DNA of 64,000 bases. Origin: Luteimicrobium album. Lineage in GTDB: Bacteria > Actinomycetota > Actinomycetes > Actinomycetales > Cellulomonadaceae. Made by a program: the position numbers and the translations under genes. The notes below the pieces were generated by a model that was given only the letters and a program-made list of their open reading frames with translations, was not told the DNA's origin and made no database searches. The DNA lies in the NCBI RefSeq assembly GCF_030161555.1, contig NZ_BSUK01000001.1, positions 992,001 through 1,056,000 on the forward strand. The letters are read 5' to 3'. Numbering within the stretch: position 1 is the first letter of the stretch; each line of letters starts with the position of its first letter. Positions 37,339 through 45,213 of this stretch are shown here, one piece after another.

Positions 37339-38484
37339 ATGGCACCGACGCTCCGGCTCGTCCAGCTCACCCCCGACGACGCCCCCGCCTCGCTCGACGA
37401 CCCGGCCGCCTGGCTCGTGCACGGCGTCGCCCGGGTGGACCGGGCCGTGCAGCTCGCGTCGCGCGGTCATGCCGATGCCGCCGACCCGGTCGCCCAGCGG
37501 CTCGGGCAGCTGTGGCACGCCGACTACGTGCGCACCCAGGCCGTCGTCGCCGTCCTCGTGCCCGACGACGCAGCCGCCTCCGTGGCCCCCTCGCCCGACG
37601 ACGTCGTCGGGTTCGTCTGGCTCCGCGCGCTCCAGACGTCCAACCCGGACGCCGTCGAGATCGAGCTCGACGTGCACCCCGACCACCGCCGCCGCGGGAT
37701 CGGAGCGGCCCTGTGGGAGGCGGCCATCGATCTCGTGCGCGGCATGGGACGGCACGTCGTGCAGGTGTGGTCGAACGTCCCGACCGAGCCGCCGGACGGG
37801 CCGGGCGCGCTCGCGCCCTCGACCGGCTCGGGCCGCATCCCCGCCGACGACGACGCCACGCGCTTCGCGCTGGCCCGCGGGCTCGCGTTCGAGCAGATGG
37901 AGCGGATGTCACGCCTCGACCTGCCCGTCGACCCGAGCCTGCTGCGCCGCTTCGCCGAGGCCGCCGCCGAGCACTCCCGCGACGACTATCGGGTCCGGAC
38001 CTGGGACGGGGACCTCCCCGAGGAGGTGCTCGCCGACGTCGCTGCCCTCGAGAGCCGGATGATGACGGACGCGCCGTCGGGCGGGCTCGAGGTGGAGACC
38101 GACCCGTGGGACGCCGACCGCATGCGGACGTGGCTGGCCCGGTTCACGGAACGCGGGCAGACGGTCCTGCTCAGCGGCGCCGAGCACGTCCCGACAGGCC
38201 GGCTCGTCGGCTACACCGCGCTCGTCCTCGCGGCCGAGCCCGACGACGCGCGCCCCACCGCCGACCAGGACACGACCATCGTCGATCCCGGGCACCGGGG
38301 CCACCGGCTCGGGATGGCCCTCAAGGTCGCGAACCTGCAGGCGCTGGCCGAGCGCCGACCCGACGTCCGGCGCATCGTCACGTGGAACGCGGAGGAGAAC
38401 GGGCCGATGCTCGACATCAACGTCGCGCTGGGGTTCCGGCCCGACGGCGGGTGGGCGGGCTGGCAGCTCCGCCTCCCGTCCTGA
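37339..38484 (+). CDS. GNAT-family N-acetyltransferase, two domains
   Basis: A 381-residue protein with two GNAT modules. The N-terminal one is more conserved, with the acetyl-CoA loop HPDHRRRGIGAALWEAAI at about residue 117. The C-terminal one carries DPGHRGHRLGMALKVANLQ at about 318 and ENGPMLDINVALGF. Tandem GNATs of this layout are common in actinobacteria, including MshD-like folds, but the substrate is not evident. ATG 37339 behind GGAGCG is chosen; an upstream in-frame GTG at 37303 would start nearer the palindrome. Confidence 0.88.
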   Translation: MAPTLRLVQLTPDDAPASLDDPAAWLVHGVARVDRAVQLASRGHADAADPVAQRLGQLWHADYVRTQAVVAVLVPDDAAASVAPSPDDVVGFVWLRALQTSNPDAVEIELDVHPDHRRRGIGAALWEAAIDLVRGMGRHVVQVWSNVPTEPPDGPGALAPSTGSGRIPADDDATRFALARGLAFEQMERMSRLDLPVDPSLLRRFAEAAAEHSRDDYRVRTWDGDLPEEVLADVAALESRMMTDAPSGGLEVETDPWDADRMRTWLARFTERGQTVLLSGAEHVPTGRLVGYTALVLAAEPDDARPTADQDTTIVDPGHRGHRLGMALKVANLQALAERRPDVRRIVTWNAEENGPMLDINVALGFRPDGGWAGWQLRLPS

Positions 38485-38497
38485 CCGCTCCCCGAGC

Positions 38498-38539
38498 TGT
38501 CAGAACGTGGTGTCCGTATAGGCGCACCACGTTCTGACA
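38498..38539. repeat. 42-bp palindrome, TGTCAGAA family, copy 3
   Basis: Fifteen-base arms TGTCAGAACGTGGTG / CACCACGTTCTGACA surround a 12-base centre that includes CCGTATA. The arms are identical to those of copy 2, and the centre CCGTATA is shared with copy 4. It lies between convergent GNAT and DUF4235 genes and may also end transcription. Confidence 0.9.
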
Positions 38540-38556
38540 CGTGGGAGAGGCCGAGC

Positions 38557-38886
38557 TCAGTCGCCCGGCCACTCCCCCGTCCACCGCTCGAACGCGCGCG
38601 CCCCGGCCCGATCGACGAGCGCCTTGACGCCCGCGAAGATCGCGCCCTGGATCAGCGCCCCGATCACGACCTGCCGCGCGGTGTAACCGGACTCGAGGGG
38701 CTTGGGCGCCTGGTCCTCGGGCCCCGGGACGGCCCGCCTGTAGATCAGCCGGAACACGCGCGCCGCGACGAGCCCGCCGACGATCGAGCTGACGATGCCG
38801 AACGGCTTGTAGAGGATCTTGGCCGCACGACGACGGTCCTGCGCGCGGGCGGGGTCCTCCGGCGCGTCCTGGGTGGAGTCGGTCAT
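38557..38886 (-). CDS. DUF4235-family membrane protein
   Basis: A 109-residue protein. A hydrophilic N-terminus is followed by a DUF4235 core with two hydrophobic segments (ILYKPFGIVSSIVGGLVAAR and VVIGALIQGAIFAGVKALVD). ATG 38886. Its function is unknown. A second member of the same family is at 59421-59744. Confidence 0.82.
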   Translation of the reverse strand: MTDSTQDAPEDPARAQDRRRAAKILYKPFGIVSSIVGGLVAARVFRLIYRRAVPGPEDQAPKPLESGYTARQVVIGALIQGAIFAGVKALVDRAGARAFERWTGEWPGD

Positions 38887-39014
38887 GGTTCGACGGTAGC
38901 CGCGCCCCCGTCCCCCGGCACGGCCTGCGGCCGACTGTGGGGAAACTGTGGCGGTCCCGGTCGGGGGCGGGCGCGGCCTGGCCACGGACCCGTCGACAGG
39001 CGCAGGATCGGGGT

Positions 39015-40154
39015 ATGAGCCTCTTCACGCGCCACCCTCGTGCCCGGTGGATCGTGCCGGGCGCGGCCGTCGTCCTCGTCGCCGGCGTCGCGGTCGGGGC
39101 GAACGCGGCCACGACGGCCCGCTCGTCCGGCAGCCCCGACCTGCCCCCGACGACGGCCGAGCAGCTCCTCGTGGACCTCCAGCAGCCGACGGCGCAGTCC
39201 CTGCAGGGCACCGCGACCGTCAGGGCGGACCTGGGCCTCCCGAGCGTGCCGGGCCTGACGGACGCGGCCGGCGTGACGGGCGCCGGCGCCCAGGGCACGA
39301 CGGGCGCGTTGTCGCTCCTCACCGGCACCCACACGGTGCGCGTGTGGACCGACGGGCAGGACCGTTCGAAGGTCGCCGTCCTCGCGGACGGCAGCGAGTC
39401 CGACGTGATCCGCGACGGCTCGGACGTCTGGCTGTGGTCGGGCGCGGACCGCACGGCCGCGCACGCGACGCTGCCGTCGTCGTCGGGCACGGAGAAGCAG
39501 AAGCGGAGCGCCGAGGGGCTCGCCGGGCTCACGACCCCCGACGCCGTCGCCCGGGCCGCGCTCGACGCCGTCGACCCGACGACGAAGGTCATCGCGGACG
39601 GCACCACCCGCGTGGCCGGGCACGACGCCTACGAGCTCGTGGTCGACCCGAAGACGGACGACACGCTGGTCGACAAGGTCGCCCTCGCCGTCGACGCCAA
39701 GACCCACGTGCCGCTGCGCGTCGAGGTCTACTCGACCAAGCGCACCGCACCCGTCGTCGAGGCCGGGTTCACGTCGGTCAGCTACCGGACCCCGGCTGAC
39801 TCGACGTTCGAGTTCACCGCCCCGAAGAGCGCGACCGTGAAGCAGCTCGAGCTCCCGACCGCGGGCGACCTGCCCCTGGCCGAGCTGCAGGCGGGCGCCC
39901 AGAAGCCCGACGTCGTCGGCCAGGGCTGGGACGCCGTCGCCGTCGTGACGCTCACGACCGAGCAGCAGAACGCTCTGAAGAACGGCGAGGCGGGCTCGCT
40001 CGTGAACACTCTGCCGACGGTCTCGGGTGACTGGGGCAGCGGGCACGTCCTCGCGGGCACGCTCTTCACCGCCGTCCTCACGGACGACGGACGCGTGGCG
40101 GTCGGCGCCGTGCCGACGTCGGTGGTCACGTCGGCCCTCGCGCAGACCCAGTGA
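39015..40154 (+). CDS. LolA-like secreted/lipid-binding-type protein (DUF2092-like)
   Basis: A 379-residue exported protein. The signal or anchor helix is WIVPGAAVVLVAGVAVGANA near residue 12. The mature part resembles the LolA/outer-membrane lipoprotein carrier-type fold of actinobacteria (VRVWTDGQDRSKVAVLADGS, DAYELVVDPKTDDTLVD, PLRVEVYSTKRTAPV). ATG 39015. Its stop overlaps the GTG of the ABC ATPase (GTGA), so the three genes 39015-42023 form one operon. It probably acts outside the membrane with the ABC exporter; the role is inferred. Confidence 0.8.
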   Translation: MSLFTRHPRARWIVPGAAVVLVAGVAVGANAATTARSSGSPDLPPTTAEQLLVDLQQPTAQSLQGTATVRADLGLPSVPGLTDAAGVTGAGAQGTTGALSLLTGTHTVRVWTDGQDRSKVAVLADGSESDVIRDGSDVWLWSGADRTAAHATLPSSSGTEKQKRSAEGLAGLTTPDAVARAALDAVDPTTKVIADGTTRVAGHDAYELVVDPKTDDTLVDKVALAVDAKTHVPLRVEVYSTKRTAPVVEAGFTSVSYRTPADSTFEFTAPKSATVKQLELPTAGDLPLAELQAGAQKPDVVGQGWDAVAVVTLTTEQQNALKNGEAGSLVNTLPTVSGDWGSGHVLAGTLFTAVLTDDGRVAVGAVPTSVVTSALAQTQ

Positions 40155-41113
40155 GCGTCGCCGCCGACGCCGCAGCCGCACCCGTCCTCGCGACGTCGGG
40201 CCTGACCAAGAGGTTCGGCGGGAAGACCGGACAGACGGCTGTCGACGCCGTGGACCTGACGGTGCCGCGCGGCGCGGTCTACGGGTTCCTGGGGCCGAAC
40301 GGGTCGGGCAAGACGACGACCATCCGGATGGTCCTGGGGCTCGTCCGCCCCACCGCGGGCGACGTCCGCCTGCTCGGCGGCCGCATGCCCGACGACGTCG
40401 CGACCGTCCTCCCGCGCGTCGGGGCCCTGGTCGAGGGGCCCGGCTTCCACCCGTACCTGAGCGGGCGCGCGAACCTGGCCCGGCTCGACGCCGCCGACCG
40501 CCTCGCCGACCCGCGCACGTCCGCGCAGAGGGTCGACGAGGCGCTCGACCGGGTGGACCTGCTCGGGTCGGCGCGCAAACGGTTCCGCGCCTACTCGCTC
40601 GGCATGCGGCAGCGCCTCGCGATCGCCGCGACCCTCCTGCAGCCGCGCGACCTGCTCGTGCTCGACGAGCCGACCAACGGCCTCGACCCGCAGGGCACGC
40701 GCGAGGTCCGCACCCTGATCGGGCGGCTGAACCAGGAGGGCGTGACCCTGCTGGTGTCGAGCCACCTGCTGTCCGAGATCGAGCAGGTCTGCACGCACCT
40801 CGGCGTGATGCGGACGGGGCGGCTGGTCGCGCAGGGCTCGTCCGCCGACGTCCTCGGGTCGACCCGCCCCTCGGCGGAGGTCACGACCCCGGACACCACG
40901 CGGGCAGCGGAGGTCCTCGCCGGCCTCGGCCTCGCGGACGTCTCCCCCACACCCGACGGCGTCACCGCGACCCTCGACGGCGTCGCGCCCGAGGCGGTGG
41001 TCGCCGCGCTCGTGGGGGCCGGCGTCGCGGTGCGCGGTTTCGTCGTCCGGCACGCGACGTTGGAGGACCGCTTCATCGAGCTCACCGGCGGAGGTTTCGA
41101 TGCCGACGAGTGA
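40151..41113 (+). CDS. ABC exporter ATP-binding protein
   Basis: A 320-residue DrrA/CcmA-type ATPase: Walker A GPNGSGKTTTIRM, signature YSLGMRQRLAIAATLL, Walker B LLVLDEPTNGLDPQG, and H-loop SSHLLSE. A C-terminal extension of about 80 residues resembles the DUF4162-type tail of drug exporters. The GTG start overlaps the upstream stop, and the 3' end overlaps the permease by 14 bp. It energises export by the partner permease. Confidence 0.92.
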   Translation: MSVAADAAAAPVLATSGLTKRFGGKTGQTAVDAVDLTVPRGAVYGFLGPNGSGKTTTIRMVLGLVRPTAGDVRLLGGRMPDDVATVLPRVGALVEGPGFHPYLSGRANLARLDAADRLADPRTSAQRVDEALDRVDLLGSARKRFRAYSLGMRQRLAIAATLLQPRDLLVLDEPTNGLDPQGTREVRTLIGRLNQEGVTLLVSSHLLSEIEQVCTHLGVMRTGRLVAQGSSADVLGSTRPSAEVTTPDTTRAAEVLAGLGLADVSPTPDGVTATLDGVAPEAVVAALVGAGVAVRGFVVRHATLEDRFIELTGGGFDADE

Positions 41114-42023
41114 CGCTCTCCCGGCCGCGCCCGCGGACGCGCCTGAGGTCGTCGAGCCCGTGGACGCCGTCGGGCGGGCCGAGCAGGGCGCGCGTCCCGG
41201 CGCCGTCGGGGCGTGGCTGCGGTTCCTGCGCTCCGAGCTGCGGCTGATCCTCGGGCGTCGGCGCAACCAGGTCGGGCTGGCGGTGCTGGCCGCGGTGCCG
41301 GTCGTCATCGCGATCGCCGTGAAGGTCGCGGACCCGACATCGAACGGCGACGACGCGACGTTCCTCAACCAGATCACCGGCAACGGGTTCTTCGTGGCGC
41401 TCGCCGCGCTCGCGCTCGAGATCGGCCTCTTCCTGCCGCTCGCCGTCGCCGTGCTCGCCGGGGACGCGGTCGCGGGCGAGGCGAACGTCGGGACGCTGCG
41501 CGGGCTGCTCGTCGTGCCCGTGACGCGCGGGCGGCTGCTCGCCGTGAAGTACGTGGCGCTCGTCCTCGGGGCGCTGCTCGGGGTCGTGCTGGTGGCGGTC
41601 GTCGGGCTGGTCGCGGGGGCCGTGCTGTTCGGGCTGCACCCCGTCGTCACGCTGTCCGGGACGACGCTCGGGCTCGGCGCCGGACTGGTCCGGCTGCTGC
41701 TCGTGGTCCTCTACGTGACCGCGTACCTCGCCGCGCTCGGGGCGCTCGGGCTGTTCGTCTCGACGCTCACCGAGCAGCCCATGGGCGCGACCGTCGGGAT
41801 CATCATCCTCAGCACCGCGATGTGGATCCTCGACTCGATCGAGCAGCTCCACTGGCTGCACCCGTGGCTGCTCGTCGACCACCAGCTCGCTCTCGTCGAC
41901 CTGCTCCGCGACCCGGTCTACACGCACGACCTGTCGCTCGGGCTGCTGACCGACCTCGCGTACGTCGTCGTGTTCCTCGCCGCCGCGTGGGCGCGGTTCA
42001 CGAGCAAGGACGTCACGAGCTGA
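41100..42023 (+). CDS. ABC exporter permease (ABC-2 type)
   Basis: A 307-residue integral membrane protein with about six helices and the ABC-2 pattern VLAGDAVAGEANVGTLRGLL, which precedes the helix containing LLAVKYVALVLGALLGVVL. It overlaps the ATPase gene by 14 bp. Hydrophilic N-terminal residues (about 1-40) are Pro/Ala-rich. The substrate is unknown. Confidence 0.9.
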   Translation: MPTSDALPAAPADAPEVVEPVDAVGRAEQGARPGAVGAWLRFLRSELRLILGRRRNQVGLAVLAAVPVVIAIAVKVADPTSNGDDATFLNQITGNGFFVALAALALEIGLFLPLAVAVLAGDAVAGEANVGTLRGLLVVPVTRGRLLAVKYVALVLGALLGVVLVAVVGLVAGAVLFGLHPVVTLSGTTLGLGAGLVRLLLVVLYVTAYLAALGALGLFVSTLTEQPMGATVGIIILSTAMWILDSIEQLHWLHPWLLVDHQLALVDLLRDPVYTHDLSLGLLTDLAYVVVFLAAAWARFTSKDVTS

Positions 42024-42145
42024 CCGGCGTCCACCGCGTTGCGGCGACTCATCGCACGGGGTGGACACTGTGCCGGTGATCCGAAGGGACTGCTGCACGG
42101 ATAGGTGACACCTCACTTGTGGTGCCGTGAGGCGTCACTGGAAGG

Positions 42146-42442
42146 ATGTGCCTTGTGCCCGCACCCCATCCCAAGGAGTTCCGCGACGATGTCGTGGCTG
42201 TCGCCCGTCGCGGCGAGGCCCCGGTCAAGCAGATCGCGAAGGACTTCGGCATCTCCGAGTCGTGCCTGCGCAACTGGATGCACGCCGCTGACGTCGAGGA
42301 CGGCGCCAAGCCCGGCGTGACCGCGTCCGAGTCGGCCGAGCTGCGCGAAGCACGTCGCCGGGTGCGTCTGCTCGAGCAGGAGAACGAGGTGCTCCGCCGG
42401 GCTGCGGCGTACTTCGCCCAGGCGCACCTGCCGGGAAAATGA
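42146..42442 (+). CDS. IS3-family transposase OrfA
   Basis: A 98-residue DNA-binding protein: HTH_Tnp_1-like (HPKEFRDDVVAVARRGEAPV, IAKDFGISESCLRNWM) plus a leucine-zipper region (ARRRVRLLEQENEVLRRAAA) that dimerises the transposase. The ATG at 42146 follows GGAAGG. The stop overlaps the start of orfB (ATGA in GGAAAATGAGC), a site for coupling or a programmed frameshift. Confidence 0.92.
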   Translation: MCLVPAPHPKEFRDDVVAVARRGEAPVKQIAKDFGISESCLRNWMHAADVEDGAKPGVTASESAELREARRRVRLLEQENEVLRRAAAYFAQAHLPGK

Positions 42443-43326
42443 GCTACCCGCTCGTCCGTGAGCTCGCCGGTGACGGGATCCCCGTCGCGGTGACGTGCCG
42501 GGTGCTCGAACTCGCTCGCCAGCCCTACTACCGGTGGCTCGCGCAGCCGGTGACCGACCGTGAGCTGGAGCAGGCCTACCTCGCCAACGCCCTGTTCGAC
42601 GCCCACCGTGACGACCCGGAGTACGGGTACCGGCTGCTCGCGGACGAGGCCCGCGAGGCCGGGCACGAGGCGTGCGACCGAACCATGTGGCGTCGCTGCG
42701 CAGAGAACTCGTGGTGGTGCGTGTTCGGGAAGAAGAAGGGCAAGGGCGGCAAGCGACCCGGGCCGCCCGCGCATGACGACCTCGTGAACCGGGACTTCAC
42801 CGCCGAGGCACCGAACGAGCTGTGGCTGACGGATATCACCGAGCATCCCACCGGCGAGGGAAAGGTCTACCTGTGCGCTATCAAGGACGTGTACTCGAAC
42901 CGGATCGTCGGGTACTCCATCAGCGACCGGATGAAGTCCTCCCTGGCCGTCCGGGCGCTCGAGAACGCCGTCGCCCGGCGGGCCGTGGACGGTGCCGACG
43001 TGGCCGGATGCATCGTCCACTCCGACAGGGGCAGCCAGTTTCGAAGCCGGAAATTCCTGGCCGCGATGCGACGTCATGACCTGGTCGGATCCATGGGCCA
43101 GGTCGCCTCCGCCGGTGACAACGCCGCGATGGAGTCGTTCTTCGCGCTCCTGCAGAAGAACGTCCTGGACCGGCGCAGGTGGTCCACCCGCCACGACCTG
43201 CGAATCGCGATCATCACCTGGATCGAACGCACCTACCACCGGCGCCGTCGCCAGCAGCGTCTGGGACGTTTGACCCCGATCGAGTTCGAGACCATCATCA
43301 CCACTCAGGTCGCACTCGCCGCCTGA
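42439..43326 (+). CDS. IS3-family transposase OrfB (DDE integrase)
   Basis: A 295-residue retroviral-type integrase. The HTH_21 region comes first (AYLANALFDAHRDDPEYGYR), followed by the rve catalytic core with the DDE residues in ELWLTDITEHP, CIVHSDRGSQFRSRKF and GDNAAMESFFALLQKN. The C-terminal RRRRQQRLGRLTPIEFE is typical. The frame is intact and overlaps orfA by 4 bp. A fused OrfAB could arise by frameshifting. Confidence 0.95.
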   Translation: MSYPLVRELAGDGIPVAVTCRVLELARQPYYRWLAQPVTDRELEQAYLANALFDAHRDDPEYGYRLLADEAREAGHEACDRTMWRRCAENSWWCVFGKKKGKGGKRPGPPAHDDLVNRDFTAEAPNELWLTDITEHPTGEGKVYLCAIKDVYSNRIVGYSISDRMKSSLAVRALENAVARRAVDGADVAGCIVHSDRGSQFRSRKFLAAMRRHDLVGSMGQVASAGDNAAMESFFALLQKNVLDRRRWSTRHDLRIAIITWIERTYHRRRRQQRLGRLTPIEFETIITTQVALAA

Positions 43327-43769
43327 GATCACCTGTCACCCGTTCGTGCAGCAGTCCCGAACACGCGTGGCAGTCGTCGCGGTGGCGTCGCCGCACAGAC
43401 GACGGCGCAAGCCGAAGCCGGCCCCCGCGACCACGCAGACGTCGCTGCCCCCTGACGCCGCGTCGGTCAGCGCCTCGGCCACTTGCGTCCGTGCCTCGAA
43501 GCACTGCTCGAAGGGCCTCGACCTCGTCTTCCGCGCCCACGGCGACGTCCGCACCACCGCGGTCGCACGGCCCGACCACGGGGCGGGCGTCGTCTCCGTC
43601 GGGCTGGCCGTCCCGGACGGCGCCACCGCGCAGCTCTGGGCGTACGACGACGGCCGCCGCGTGGAGTACGGCTGCATCGAGGACAGCAGCAACCCGTGCT
43701 CCCCCACGACCGGCACCGCGAGCCCGGCAGGCTGAGGCTCGCGGACTTCACGTCCCCCGCCGGCCTCAC

Positions 43770-43843
43770 GCCGAGCAAGCAGGTTTCCTGCCGAGCAAGC
43801 GGCCGTTCCCCGCTTGCTCGGCGGAGAATCTTCTTGCTCGGCG
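43770..43843. repeat. Nested hairpins built from GCCGAGCAAG
   Basis: GCCGAGCAAG occurs at about 43770 and 43790, and its reverse complement CTTGCTCGGC at 43813 and 43834. The inner arms (43790-43802 and 43810-43822) are exact. The outer arms pair with interruptions, giving a long bulged hairpin. It lies in the 224-bp gap after the IS-split gene and before the CAP gene, and could act as a terminator. Confidence 0.7.
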
Positions 43844-43959
43844 GGCTGCGCGACGCCGTCGCGCGACCACCGCAGGCAGACCGTAGTAGCAACAACCGAT
43901 TCCCGCACGTCGAAACGGTTCGACGTGCGCGATCGGGTGAAGTTCCACACCATGGGTGA

Positions 43960-45183
43960 ATGACTCGTGCGCAGGGGAGAATCCGCGCGTGGCTCGCCGC
44001 GGTCGTCGTCGCCGGAGCCACGCTGTTCGTCGCACCGAGTGCGGCACACGCGTCCGGGCCGGGCACGCTCGCCGCGGACATCAACGCCGCGCGAGCCTCC
44101 GCAGGCCTGAGAACCCTCAGATATGACGGTTCCCTCAACGCGGTCGCCCAGTCGTGGGCCAACCACATGGCGGCAACCGACACTCTCGCTCACAACCCGT
44201 CGACCCCGTCGCGGATACGCTCCGGCTGGTCCGCATGGGGTGAGAACGTGGGCTTCACGACCACCGGCAGCGCGAAGGTCTTGCACCAGGCGTTCATGGC
44301 GTCCGCGGGGCACCGCGCGAACATCCTCAACCGTTCGTTCACGTCCCTCGGCGTCGGGTGGGCCACCAAGAACGGTCACACCTACGTAGCCGAGGTTTTC
44401 GCGGCGTACCCGCAGGCGAAGTCGGCCTCGAAGCCTACGAAGGCCTCGCCCAAGCCCAAGCCCACGTCGAAGCACACCAAGGCCTCGCCCAAACCCAAGC
44501 CCACGTCGAAGCGCACCAAGGCCTCGCCCAAACCCAAGGTCGCGTCCAAACCCACCACCGGGTACGAATCCCGCTCGTCAGACCTCCACTCGACGGGCAC
44601 GAGCGGGCACACGCCGACCACGTCGTCGCCGCGCGCCAGCACCCACGGTCTCGCCCTCGGAGCCACCGGACCTCAGGTGCGCGCAGTACAGGTCCGCCTC
44701 GGCGTGCACGGCCATCCGGTCCGCGTCGACGGCAGGTTCGGTCCCGCCACCTCCCATGCGGTCCGCGCCTTTCAGCACGACGCGGGGCTGAAGGTCGACG
44801 GGGTGGTCGGGAAGCAGACCGCCTCCGCGCTCGCCAAGGCGGCCCGCACGAAGTCGGTGGTCAAGAGGGCCGCCGTCGTGAGCGCGTCCGCAAAGCTTCG
44901 GTGGCAGGCGGACACCGCGTCCGCCGAGTACCTCGCGGTCTCGCCTGGGCCGCGGATTGTTCAGCCGCCGTCCTGGAGCTCTGTCGAAGCGTCGCCGCCG
45001 GTCGTCGCCTCGCTGATCTGCTCGGCCGTGCACAACCTCACGACAGGGAGCGCACCCGATCAGACGGGTACGCAGACCTCACCTATCGCGCCGAAGCCTG
45101 CGTTCGCGACGACGGCATCATTCTCGTCCGGTCAGCTCCGGGTGGCCGACGCCTTCACGCGGATGCCGTCGCCTGGGCGGTGA
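43960..45183 (+). CDS. Secreted CAP-domain protein with peptidoglycan-binding domain
   Basis: A 407-residue protein with signal peptide WLAAVVVAGATLFVAPSAAHA. A CAP/SCP domain spans about 36-150 (LAADINAARASAGLRTLRYD, MAATDTLAHNPST, WGENVGFTTT, GHRANILN). A Lys/Pro/Ser linker of three 13-residue repeats (KASPKPKPTSK) leads to a PG_binding_1 domain at about 228-290 (LALGATGPQVRAVQVRLGVH, FQHDAGLKVDGVVGKQT). The last 100 residues look unrelated to known domains and may be out of frame. It probably acts at the cell wall. Confidence 0.85.
   Translation: MTRAQGRIRAWLAAVVVAGATLFVAPSAAHASGPGTLAADINAARASAGLRTLRYDGSLNAVAQSWANHMAATDTLAHNPSTPSRIRSGWSAWGENVGFTTTGSAKVLHQAFMASAGHRANILNRSFTSLGVGWATKNGHTYVAEVFAAYPQAKSASKPTKASPKPKPTSKHTKASPKPKPTSKRTKASPKPKVASKPTTGYESRSSDLHSTGTSGHTPTTSSPRASTHGLALGATGPQVRAVQVRLGVHGHPVRVDGRFGPATSHAVRAFQHDAGLKVDGVVGKQTASALAKAARTKSVVKRAAVVSASAKLRWQADTASAEYLAVSPGPRIVQPPSWSSVEASPPVVASLICSAVHNLTTGSAPDQTGTQTSPIAPKPAFATTASFSSGQLRVADAFTRMPSPGR
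44440..44556 (+). repeat. 39-bp tandem repeat, three copies, in the CAP gene linker
   Basis: Three consecutive 39-bp units (44440-44478, 44479-44517, 44518-44556) encode KASPKPKPTSK[HR]T, with the last copy diverged. Copies one and two are nearly identical at DNA level, so slippage can change linker length. Confidence 0.8.
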
Positions 45184-45213
45184 GGACGGCGTCGTGCGCG
45201 ACGGCGGGCGACC

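Larger units (their letters stand above)
42086..43358 (+). mobile_element. IS3-family insertion sequence, complete, 1,273 bp
   Basis: Terminal inverted repeats begin GGGACTGCTGCACG at 42086 and end with the matching CGTGCAGCAGTCCC at 43358; similarity extends inward as GGTGACA. The element is flanked by the 3-bp direct repeat GAA (42083-42085 and 43359-43361), a target-site duplication expected of IS3-family transposition. It carries orfA and orfB with an ATGA junction and an intact DDE enzyme, so it may still be mobile. Confidence 0.9.
42061..43735 (+). pseudogene. Small gene interrupted by an IS3-family element
   Basis: Joining 42085 to 43362 (removing the IS and one GAA copy) restores a continuous frame. 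It starts at GTG 42061 or GTG 42070 (...VPVIRTRVAVVAVAS) and continues through 43735 (...YGCIEDSSNPCSPTT). The restored product is about 135 residues, with a basic Pro/Lys-rich segment after the start, two cysteine-containing regions (ATCVRASKHC and YGCIEDSSNPC) and no recognised family. The insertion lies eight codons after GTG 42061. An alternative start within the 3' part is not convincing. Confidence 0.6.

Noticed and set aside
36795..38539. Clustered palindromes considered as a CRISPR array
   Set aside because: The units are palindromes separated by genes, not direct repeats with uniform spacers, and no cas gene is present.
44890..45183. Last third of the CAP gene considered a separate gene in another frame
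   Set aside because: Alternative frames also lack motifs, and the main frame stays open to a stop; a frame error cannot be excluded.
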